Positions 56,818 to 64,000 of a DNA stretch of 64,000 nucleotides are shown piece after piece. A program made the position numbers and the translations under genes. Each line of letters opens with the position of its first letter. The stretch's first letter is position 1. This DNA is from Betaproteobacteria bacterium (GTDB taxonomy: Bacteria; Pseudomonadota; Gammaproteobacteria; Burkholderiales; Ga0077523). The notes under the pieces are model-generated. The model saw nothing but the letters and a program-made list of their open reading frames with translations. It was not told where the DNA came from and made no database searches. Where the stretch lies: positions 1 to 64,000 of the forward strand of contig WGLR01000010.1 of NCBI GenBank assembly GCA_016125475.1, given 5' to 3'.

Positions 56818-58638
56818 CTATTCGGCGGCGAGCACGACCCGGTTGCGTCCCGCGCGCTTCGCGGCGTAGAGCGCCCGGTCCGCCGCCAGCACGAGATCTC
56901 TTGCCGAGCGGCGTCCGTTCATCGCCGCCACACCCGCACTGAATGTCACCGTGAGCGAGGTGTCGTCCACCTCGTGCTCGAGCCGGCTGAAGTCCGCGCA
57001 GAGCTTCGCGACCACGGCCAGGGCAGACGGGCCGTCCGTGTCCGTCAGGATCACCGCGAACTCCTCGCCCCCATAGCGCCCCACGATGTCGCTCTTCCGG
57101 AGCTGCTGCCGCAGAAAGCGCGCGAGGTCCTTCAGGATGCGATCGCCCACGGGGTGTCCGAACTGGTCGTTGACCGTCTTGAAGTGGTCGATGTCGATCA
57201 TGGCGAACGCCAGCGGATGGGACTGTCGGATCGCGCGAAGCGCTTCGATCTCGAGATACTGCTGGAGTCGCGAGTGGTTGAGCAGCCCGGTGAGACTGTC
57301 CTGCTGCATCAGCGCGGACAGGGTCCGGTAACGTTCGACGCGCGCGATGACTGTCGCGATGAGCTGGGACGCCTGCAGCGGGAGAGGCAGCAGCGCGTCG
57401 CCGCCGACGTTCATCAGGCCGATCTGCCGGTCGAGGTTCCAGTGTTCCGACAGGAAGACCACCGGCAGGCTCACGTACGACGGGATCTGGTGCACCACCT
57501 GCGCGACTTCGTCGCCGCCGCAGTCGGGAAGCTTCAGGGCGATGAGGAGAAGTTCGGGGTTGAAGTCGCCCAGACTGGCGACGAGGTCGGAAGGGTCCCG
57601 GACGATCGCGACTTCCATGCCTACTTCATGCAGGATCGCGCGGCACAGGTCGGCACGATTGATGTCGGCGTCCACGATCATCACGCGATACGGTTCCGGC
57701 GTCTCGCGGGAGGCGAGCGCGTCGAGCTTGTCGACGAGTTCCCCGACGCGGACGGGCTTCAGAAAATACGCGACCGCGCCAGCCCGCACGCTGTCGAGGC
57801 GGGCCTGGACATCCGGGTGCGACGAGAGGAACAGCAGCGGCACGCGCGAGATCGCGCTGCTGCCGAGCGCAGCGATCGACTGGGCGACCTGATAGCCTCC
57901 TCCCGCGAGGTCCACGTCGACGAGGATCGCATAAGGCTGCTGGCGTGAGAGCGCTTCGATCAGTGCGCTGCTCGAGTCCACCAGGTGGGTGTCGTAGCCG
58001 AAGCGGCCCAGCTGGCTCGCGAGATTTTCCGCGGTCTCGGCATCGGCTTCGAGCAGATACAGGACCCGCCGCTCGTGGTCGAGGCGTTCCGTGGGGGCAT
58101 GCTTCCGGGGATCGTGCGTATCGGAAGCCGCGACCGGCTCCGGATCATGCGCATTGCCCGCGGTGGCGGGCGGCGGATTCTCGGGGTCATGGTCGAGCGG
58201 GGGTGAAGGGCTGGATTCCTGCACCACCCTGAGGACCGGTGCTGCCTCCGGGGCGGGCGGCAGGGGAGTGGGTTCAGCCGGTGTCGGGCCTTCCATCTGC
58301 GGACCGAGGGCGCTGGCGGCCGCGCGAAGGTTCTGCAGAAGCTCCTCCACGCGGGCGGCATCCACGCTTTCGAGGCCGCCCCCCGACGCAAGTCCCGTCG
58401 ACAGGACGTGCGAGAGCCGGCGCGCCGGCGAAGACAGTTCTGGAAGCCCGAGCATGCTCGAGGCGACGTCGAGCCCGTGCGCCAGACGCTGGACCTGGAC
58501 GAGACCGTCCCGCGCGCCACCCGCGTGCAGCACGATGTTCCAGAGTTCCTCGATTTCGGCGAGCTTGCGCGGGAGTTCCTGGGCGTGTCTGTCCGACAGC
58601 TCCCGCAGTGCTTTCCGAAAGACTTCCAGCGCGTTCAT
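56818..58638 (-). CDS. Hpt-REC-REC-GGDEF diguanylate cyclase, PleD-like
   Basis: A 606-residue regulator starting at ATG 58638. Residues 1-110 look like an Hpt domain (AHGLDVASSMLG with a His). A Pro-rich linker follows, then receiver 1 (about 193-310; Asp in AILVDVDLAGG) and receiver 2 (about 318-435), where the phospho-acceptor Asp is replaced by Ala (LLLIALKLP). The GGDEF domain (about 440-606) has GGEEF and an RKSD inhibitory site five residues before it. It should make cyclic di-GMP, controlled by receiver 1 and feedback. An AT-rich promoter region lies upstream. Confidence 0.9.
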   Translation of the reverse strand: MNALEVFRKALRELSDRHAQELPRKLAEIEELWNIVLHAGGARDGLVQVQRLAHGLDVASSMLGLPELSSPARRLSHVLSTGLASGGGLESVDAARVEELLQNLRAAASALGPQMEGPTPAEPTPLPPAPEAAPVLRVVQESSPSPPLDHDPENPPPATAGNAHDPEPVAASDTHDPRKHAPTERLDHERRVLYLLEADAETAENLASQLGRFGYDTHLVDSSSALIEALSRQQPYAILVDVDLAGGGYQVAQSIAALGSSAISRVPLLFLSSHPDVQARLDSVRAGAVAYFLKPVRVGELVDKLDALASRETPEPYRVMIVDADINRADLCRAILHEVGMEVAIVRDPSDLVASLGDFNPELLLIALKLPDCGGDEVAQVVHQIPSYVSLPVVFLSEHWNLDRQIGLMNVGGDALLPLPLQASQLIATVIARVERYRTLSALMQQDSLTGLLNHSRLQQYLEIEALRAIRQSHPLAFAMIDIDHFKTVNDQFGHPVGDRILKDLARFLRQQLRKSDIVGRYGGEEFAVILTDTDGPSALAVVAKLCADFSRLEHEVDDTSLTVTFSAGVAAMNGRRSARDLVLAADRALYAAKRAGRNRVVLAAE

Positions 58639-58875
58639 CGAACGAAGTCCGGCTGTACCTGAAAAGGGAATTATTCTAGCGGTTCCGATTTTCGAAACCT
58701 CCCAAAGTAATAGTTTCGCTAGCAAAAAAGACACCTTGGAGGTCGGTAGGGTGATTCCACGACGCGCCGGGGCGCGTCCGCGCGCGTCGGCATCCGCGCC
58801 GTGCGCGGGTGCTCCGCGCGCGTGTCGGCGGCCGAAGCCGAGGGCCCCGGTCGCTACCTCCAGGGGTGGGGATGG

Positions 58876-59088
58876 TCAGAGCGAGGCGGTGAACCCGGCC
58901 CGCTCGACGGCGCTCAGGAGTGCGTCGACCGTCGTGCGATCGGGGTCGAACCGGACGACCGCCCGTCCCGCTTCGAGCGAGACGTCCGCGTCGCTAACGC
59001 CCTGAATCTGCTTGAGAACGCGTGTCACGCTCGCCACGCATCCCCCGCAAGTCATGCCGCCGACGTTCAGCTGTGTGGTTGTTTCCAT
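58876..59088 (-). CDS. copZ: Copper chaperone, heavy-metal-associated domain (CopZ-like)
   Basis: A 70-residue single HMA domain with the Cu(I) motif GGMTCGGC (Cys14 and Cys17) and the ferredoxin-like pattern. It delivers copper to the ATPase encoded 33 bp upstream on the same strand. ATG start. Confidence 0.9.
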   Translation of the reverse strand: METTTQLNVGGMTCGGCVASVTRVLKQIQGVSDADVSLEAGRAVVRFDPDRTTVDALLSAVERAGFTASL

Positions 59089-59121
59089 CTGTCTCAGACC
59101 TCGAAAGAGTGGGTGATCCGG

Positions 59122-61512
59122 TCAGTCCGATCGCGACGGTCGCCAGCGCCGGAGGGTCAGGGCGTTCGTCACGACGCAGACGGAGCTGAGCGCCATGGCA
59201 GCCCCCGCGACCACGGGGCTGAACAGGCCGAACACCGCCAGAGGGATGCCCAGAACGTTGTAGACGAAAGCCAGAAAGAGATTCTGCCGGATCTTCCGCA
59301 TGGTCGCTCGGGACAGCTCGATGGCCATCGCGGCGGCCCGCAGGTCGTCGCGACCGAGCGTGATGTCAGACGTTTCGACAGCGATGTCGGTACCGGAGCC
59401 CAGTGCAATGCTGACATCGGATGCGGCCAGCGCCGGGGCATCGTTCACCCCGTCTCCAGCCATGCCGACGACGCGACCTTCCTCCCGCAGCCGGCGGATT
59501 GTGGCGGCCTTGTCCTCGGGCTGGAGTTCGCCCATTGCGCCGGTGATCCCGAGTTCCGCGGCGACGCTGGCCACGGCGGCGACATTGTCGCCGGACAGCA
59601 GGCGTGGCTCGATCCCGAGTTCCCCGAGCCAGGCCATGGTCGCCCGGGCGGACTCGCGCAGTGTGTCGCGGATCTCGAGATAGCCGGCCACTTCCTGCTC
59701 CCGGGCGACGACGACGGTCGTGGCGCCACGGCCAGACATGTCCGCGATCACGGCCGGGTCCGGCGTGATGCCGCGATCGCGCACGAACCTCGGCGACCCG
59801 ATCATGACCGGCAGCCCGTCCGACACGCCTTCCACCCCCGCCCCGGTGACGACCCGCACTTCCCTCACGGCGGGTTCGGGCACGGATCGATCCGAGGCCG
59901 CCGTCAGGATCGCGTTCGCCACCGGGTGGTGTGCGCCGCGCTCGAGCGCCGCCGCGATTCCGAGGACGGTCGATTCGTCGAAGTGTCCGGCAACCACGAT
60001 GCCGGTCACCGATGGCTGCCCGACCGTCACGGTGCCGGTCTTGTCGAACGCGAGCACCCGGACCTTCTCGGCCACTTCCAGTGCGGTTGCATTCCGGATC
60101 AGGATGCCCAGCTGGGCACCGCGCCCCGTCCCGACCATCACGGCAGCGGGCGTGGCGAGACCGAGCGCGCACGGACACGCGACGACGAGCACGGCCACCG
60201 CGTTGACCATCGCGGTCGTCAGATCGCCCGCCACCGCCCACCAGCCCAGGAACGTGAGGAGAGCGACCAGTGCGACGACCGGCACGAATACCGCGGACAC
60301 GCGGTCGGCCAGCCGCTGGATCGGGGCCTTCGACCCCTGCGCTTCTTCGACGAGCCGGGCAATCCGGGCCAGCCGCGTGGCCTGGCCGACACCCGTGGCG
60401 CGGACGAGCAGCGTGCCGTCCTCGTTGCGCGTGGCCGCGAACACCTTGTCTCCCGCACCCTTCGGCACCGGGAGGCTTTCGCCCGTCAGCATGGATTCCG
60501 TAACCGAGGACGCCCCCTCGACCACGGTGCCGTCGACGGGGACGAATTCGTGGTCGCGCACGACGACGAGGTCATCCGGCGCGATGAGGTCGATGGCGAC
60601 GTCGCGAATTCCGTCCGGGCCTTTGACGCGTGCGGTTCTCGGCTGCAGCTGGAGGAGCTGCTCGACCGCTCCGGAGGCGCGACGACGTGCGCGATGTTCG
60701 AGCAGCTTGCCGAGGCGAACGAGCACGATGACCATCGCCGAAGCCTCGAAGTACACGTGGAAGTGCTGGGCTCCCGTCAGCCAGACCACCGCGCTGTAGA
60801 CGTAGGCCATCGACGTCCCGAGCACCACGAGCACGTCCATGTTCGCGCCGCCTCCCCGCAGGGAATTCCAGGCTCCCGAGTAGAAGCGTCGCCCGATCCA
60901 GAACTGCACCGGGGTCGCGAGGAGCCACTGGAGTGTTCGCGGCAGCCACTCGTGCGGTCCGCCCGCGGCCATGACGAGCATCTGCACGAGGAACGGCGCC
61001 GCCAGGAAGGCACCCAGCGCGAACTCGGCAAAGTCACGTCGCTCTTCCACGCGGGCCTGCTCGCGCTTCTGCTCGCGCGACGCCTCGGTGAGTTCGAACG
61101 CGTCGAAGCCCGCCTCGCGGATGCGTTCGATCACGCTCCCGACGCCGGTCTTGCCGGGGGACCACGCGACCGACGCGGTCTCGGCGGCGAGGTTCACGGT
61201 GGCGTGTGCGCCGTCCATACCGTTCACGACCTTCTCGATCCGGCTCGCGCACGCAGCGCACGTCATGCCCCGGATGCCCAGGGTCGTCTGCTGTTCCGGT
61301 ACGCCGTAACCGGCCGATTCGATCGCCCCCGCCAGCTGCGCGACGGGTGTTCTCGACGGGTCGAAGCCGATGTCGGCGCGCTCGGTCGCGAGACTCACGC
61401 TCGCCTCGACGCCCGGCAACTGGTTCAGTACGCGTTCGACCCGGCTCGCGCACGCGGCGCAGGTCATCCCGGACACGGGCAATTCGATCCGGCGGGAGGC
61501 GGGTTGGTCCAT
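59122..61512 (-). CDS. copA: Copper-exporting P-type ATPase
   Basis: A 796-residue P1B-type ATPase starting at ATG 61512. Two N-terminal HMA domains have MTCAAC motifs (about residues 16-21 and 83-88). Eight membrane helices are expected, with the ion site CPC in VVACPCALGLATP, phosphorylation motif DKTGT, HP motif and GDGVNDAP. It exports Cu(I). I searched the upstream region for a CueR-type inverted repeat and did not see one. Confidence 0.94.
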   Translation of the reverse strand: MDQPASRRIELPVSGMTCAACASRVERVLNQLPGVEASVSLATERADIGFDPSRTPVAQLAGAIESAGYGVPEQQTTLGIRGMTCAACASRIEKVVNGMDGAHATVNLAAETASVAWSPGKTGVGSVIERIREAGFDAFELTEASREQKREQARVEERRDFAEFALGAFLAAPFLVQMLVMAAGGPHEWLPRTLQWLLATPVQFWIGRRFYSGAWNSLRGGGANMDVLVVLGTSMAYVYSAVVWLTGAQHFHVYFEASAMVIVLVRLGKLLEHRARRRASGAVEQLLQLQPRTARVKGPDGIRDVAIDLIAPDDLVVVRDHEFVPVDGTVVEGASSVTESMLTGESLPVPKGAGDKVFAATRNEDGTLLVRATGVGQATRLARIARLVEEAQGSKAPIQRLADRVSAVFVPVVALVALLTFLGWWAVAGDLTTAMVNAVAVLVVACPCALGLATPAAVMVGTGRGAQLGILIRNATALEVAEKVRVLAFDKTGTVTVGQPSVTGIVVAGHFDESTVLGIAAALERGAHHPVANAILTAASDRSVPEPAVREVRVVTGAGVEGVSDGLPVMIGSPRFVRDRGITPDPAVIADMSGRGATTVVVAREQEVAGYLEIRDTLRESARATMAWLGELGIEPRLLSGDNVAAVASVAAELGITGAMGELQPEDKAATIRRLREEGRVVGMAGDGVNDAPALAASDVSIALGSGTDIAVETSDITLGRDDLRAAAMAIELSRATMRKIRQNLFLAFVYNVLGIPLAVFGLFSPVVAGAAMALSSVCVVTNALTLRRWRPSRSD

Positions 61513-61700
61513 GGTCAGCCGTACCCCGGGCGCGTGCCGCTGCGGCAAGGGCCCTGCGGGGCAGTCATGAGTCGATCGGGCACGAGAGTCATGGGGGCGG
61601 TCGTTCTCTTTTTCAATCAGCGGGTTGACGACGTGCAGCCGGAAAGTCCGGGGAGCGGGCGCTAAACCCTGGCGGTTGCGTGCCGTTACCTTCGTGAATC

Positions 61701-62414
61701 ATGAGCAGCTACGTGAACAGCCCGGAGTCACGTGGGCGCGAAGTCCACCCGCCGCGACTCGGCCGGGTGGTCGCGATCACGCTGGGTATCTGCGCGCTCG
61801 TGGGCGTCGGGTTCTATGCGGTCGTCAGGGTACTCCCGCGGCCGTCGTCGGCGCTCCCCGAGACTTTCGTCAGGCTCGACGCGCACCGGCTGCCGGGCGC
61901 GCCGGTCGTGCGGATGCTCGACCGGATGGGGGTGAGACAGGACACCCGGGCCGTCGTCGTCCACTTTCGCGATCCTTCCTGTCGGTGCACCGCGGCGGCC
62001 GATGCGCTCTTCCTCGCGCTGGCACGCCGACAGTTCGGCACCGACGTGCTCTTCGCGTTCACGAGCGCCCCCGGAACGGGCGAGGCACCCGTCAGGGGAC
62101 TCGAGCGCCTGCACCGAGTCCCACCGGATCTTGCCGATGCGTGGTGGGACACGCTGAGCGCCGCGCCGGCCATCGCGGTGTTCGACTCGGACGGACATCC
62201 CGCGTTCCTCGGATCCTACTCGAGTGGACCGGAATGCAGCGCCGCGCGCGGCGGGCCGGTAGAAGCCGCACTGGCGGTCATCGACGGAGATCACCCGGAC
62301 GGTGTGAATCCGGACCGCATCCCTGCCGGGCCGGTAGCGGGCTGCGTCTGCCGACGCAGGCCACGTCCGCACGGGCAGTCCGACGCCGGGCGTCCGCCTG
62401 CCGCGGCGCGCTGA
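61701..62414 (+). CDS. DUF6436-like membrane-anchored thioredoxin-fold protein
   Basis: A 237-residue protein with one N-terminal membrane helix (about 24-45) and an exported domain with DPSCRC (about 91-96), PAIAVFDSDGHPAFLGSYSSG and AGCVC. I recognise these as the pattern of DUF6436 proteins, a thioredoxin-like family with a C-x-C near the N-terminal strand. Function is unknown; two Cys-x-Cys motifs suggest redox or metal work. It is divergent from copA, with 188 bp between them. A basic C-terminal tail follows the last Cys. Confidence 0.6.
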   Translation: MSSYVNSPESRGREVHPPRLGRVVAITLGICALVGVGFYAVVRVLPRPSSALPETFVRLDAHRLPGAPVVRMLDRMGVRQDTRAVVVHFRDPSCRCTAAADALFLALARRQFGTDVLFAFTSAPGTGEAPVRGLERLHRVPPDLADAWWDTLSAAPAIAVFDSDGHPAFLGSYSSGPECSAARGGPVEAALAVIDGDHPDGVNPDRIPAGPVAGCVCRRRPRPHGQSDAGRPPAAAR

Positions 62415-62434
62415 CGCGCGCCCCTCGATCACGA

Positions 62435-64000
62435 TTACTTCGCGAGTTCCGGAAGGTCCCGGAACAGTTCCAGGGCCTCGGGATTCGCCAGGGCTTCCTT
62501 GTTCTTCACGGGACGACCGTGCACGACGTCGCGCACCGCGAGTTCGACGATCTTGCCGCTCTTGGTGCGCGGAATGTCCGCGACCGCGACGATGCGATCC
62601 GGCACGTGGCGCGGCGTGGTGTTGCTGCGGATCTGCTCCTTGATGCGCTTGACGAGGGAATCGTCCAGTGAAGCGCCGTCGCGCAGGCGCACGAACAGCA
62701 CGACGCGCACGTCGTTGTTCCAGTCCTGCCCGATCACGAGGCTCTCGACCACCTCGTCCAGTCTCTCCACCTGCCGGTAGATCTCGGCGGTGCCGATGCG
62801 CACGCCGCCGGGATTGAGCACAGCATCGGAGCGCCCGTAGATCACGCACGTGCCATGGTCCGTGATCTCCATGTAGTCACCGTGGCACCAGACGTTCGGG
62901 AACCGCTCGAAGTAGGCCGCGCGGTACTTCGCGCCGTCGGTGTCGTTCCAGAAGCAGACGGGCATGCACGGGAACGGGGCGGTACAGACGAGTTCTCCCT
63001 TCTCGCCGATCACGGGCTGCCCGTTCTCGTCGTAGACCTCCACCTTCATCCCGAGGCCCCGGCACTGGATCTCGCCGCGCCAGACCGGCACCCACGGGCT
63101 GCCCAGCACGAAACACGACACGATGTCGGTGCCGCCCGAGATGGACGAGAGCAGGAGGTCCTGTTTCACGTTCGTGTAGACGTAGTCGTAACCTTCCGCG
63201 ACGAGAGGACTCCCGGTGGATGTCATCGTCGTGAGCGCGGAGAGGTCGTGCGTGTCGGCCGGGCGCAGCTTGAGCTTGTTGATCGCGTCGATGTACTTCG
63301 CGGACGTGCCGAACACGGTCATGCGTTCCTGCTGCGCATAGTCCCAGAGCACGTTCGCCCCCGGATAGAACGGCGATCCGTCGTAGAGCAGCAACGTGGC
63401 GCCGCTGCCGAGGCCGGACGCGAGCCAGTTCCACATCATCCAGCCGCAGGTCGTGAAGTAGAAGAGCCGGTCGCCGGGCTTGATGTCCGTCTGCAGCTGA
63501 TGTTCCTTCAGATGCTGCAGCAGCGTCCCCCCCTGGCCGTGGACGATGCATTTCGGCACGCCCGTGGTGCCGGAGGAGTAGAGGATGAACAGCGGATGAT
63601 CGAAGGGCAGGCGTTCGAACGCGATGTCGTCGGGCGCGAACGGCGCCAGGAAGTCCGCGAGCGTCACGGCGCGCAGAATGGCCGAGACGTCGAAGGTCTC
63701 GCGCAGGTACGGTATCACCGCGACCTGGCGCACGGACGGCAGCGCCGCTGCGATGTCCGCCAGTTTCGGCAGCACGTCGATCTGCTTTCCGCCGTACCAG
63801 TAGCCGTCGACGCTGAGGAGGATCGTGGGCTCGATCTGGCCGAACCTGTCCAGCACCCCCTGCACCCCGAAGTCCGGCGAACACGACGACCAGATGGCGC
63901 CGAGGCTCGACGTCGCGAGCATCCCGATGATCGCCTCCGGCATGTTGGAAACGATGGCCGCGACACGGTCACCCGGTTTCACGCCGGCCGCGCGCATGGC
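62435..64000 (-). CDS. Acetoacetyl-CoA synthetase (5' end outside window)
   Basis: The C-terminal 520 residues or more of an AMP-forming acyl-CoA synthetase. It has the ATP loop [29 protein letters not shown] and the final Lys in RTKSGKIVE. The arrangement fits acetoacetyl-CoA synthetase (about 650 residues), so roughly 130 residues lie beyond the right edge. It activates acetoacetate, a product of PHB depolymerisation. It is convergent with the DUF6436-like gene, 20 bp away. Confidence 0.9.
   Translation of the reverse strand, partial: AMRAAGVKPGDRVAAIVSNMPEAIIGMLATSSLGAIWSSCSPDFGVQGVLDRFGQIEPTILLSVDGYWYGGKQIDVLPKLADIAAALPSVRQVAVIPYLRETFDVSAILRAVTLADFLAPFAPDDIAFERLPFDHPLFILYSSGTTGVPKCIVHGQGGTLLQHLKEHQLQTDIKPGDRLFYFTTCGWMMWNWLASGLGSGATLLLYDGSPFYPGANVLWDYAQQERMTVFGTSAKYIDAINKLKLRPADTHDLSALTTMTSTGSPLVAEGYDYVYTNVKQDLLLSSISGGTDIVSCFVLGSPWVPVWRGEIQCRGLGMKVEVYDENGQPVIGEKGELVCTAPFPCMPVCFWNDTDGAKYRAAYFERFPNVWCHGDYMEITDHGTCVIYGRSDAVLNPGGVRIGTAEIYRQVERLDEVVESLVIGQDWNNDVRVVLFVRLRDGASLDDSLVKRIKEQIRSNTTPRHVPDRIVAVADIPRTKSGKIVELAVRDVVHGRPVKNKEALANPEALELFRDLPELAK

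Noticed and set aside
61513-61700. CueR operator upstream of copA
   Set aside because: I looked for the characteristic inverted repeat between copA and the divergent gene and did not find a convincing one.

Overview
The window is GC-rich chromosomal DNA of a motile betaproteobacterium; I cannot name the genus. The evidence is the block thrS-infC-rpmI-rplT-pheS-pheT-ihfA-merR followed by tRNA-Pro(GGG), a phaC-phaB-phaR polyhydroxybutyrate locus, a PEP-CTERM surface protein, a surE-pcm-nlpD operon and promoters resembling those used by the flagellar sigma factor FliA. Apart from the left end, which looks rearranged, it reads as ordinary core genome with little mobile DNA.

Region 1 (1-15.4 kb) is a large chemotaxis cluster on the + strand. 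A CheA C-terminal fragment and an MCP come first. A complete module follows: a short CheZ-like protein, CheY, STAS, CheA, MCP, CheW, CheR and a protein made of two fused CheD domains. A second set (CheW, CheR, CheD, CheB, STAS) starts behind a FliA-type promoter and ends at a strong terminator. The layout suggests one cheA-mcp-cheW-cheR-cheD-cheB operon split by insertion of another module. Together the genes cover sensing, kinase, phosphatase, and methylation, demethylation and deamidation of receptors.

Region 2 (15.4-18.2 kb, - strand) has a PEP-CTERM protein and another MCP with its own FliA-like promoter. Region 3 (18.3-26.1 kb, + strand) is the translation operon between tRNA-Val(GAC) and tRNA-Pro(GGG), with terminator-like hairpins before thrS and before pheS and an AUC start for infC. 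Region 4 (26.1-30.1 kb) has a Sel1-repeat protein, a degenerate second copy of the tRNA-Pro 3' half, and surE-pcm-nlpD, without the rpoS that commonly follows.

Region 5 (30.2-36.9 kb, - strand) is a MoxR-DUF58-transglutaminase cassette and a Pat-type acyl-CoA synthetase/acetyltransferase. Region 6 (36.9-44.9 kb) has an MCP with a C-terminal sensory domain, an HDAC-type deacetylase, an Mth938-like protein, and an aminotransferase-GNAT-hom-thrC run that makes threonine. Region 7 (44.9-50.6 kb) has a sulfatase, a DinG/YoaA-type helicase, DUF1232, rimO and phaR.

Region 8 (50.6-53.8 kb) is the rest of the PHB locus. The 0.7 kb gap between phaR and phaB has no protein gene but has a promoter, an operator-like site and two 3' hairpins on the + strand, so it may encode an RNA. 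Region 9 (54-64 kb) has a small membrane protein, pgeF, rluD, divergent bamD, an Hpt-REC-REC-GGDEF regulator, a copper chaperone with a copper ATPase, a DUF6436-like protein, and an acetoacetyl-CoA synthetase cut by the right edge. That synthetase would feed products of PHB breakdown back into metabolism.
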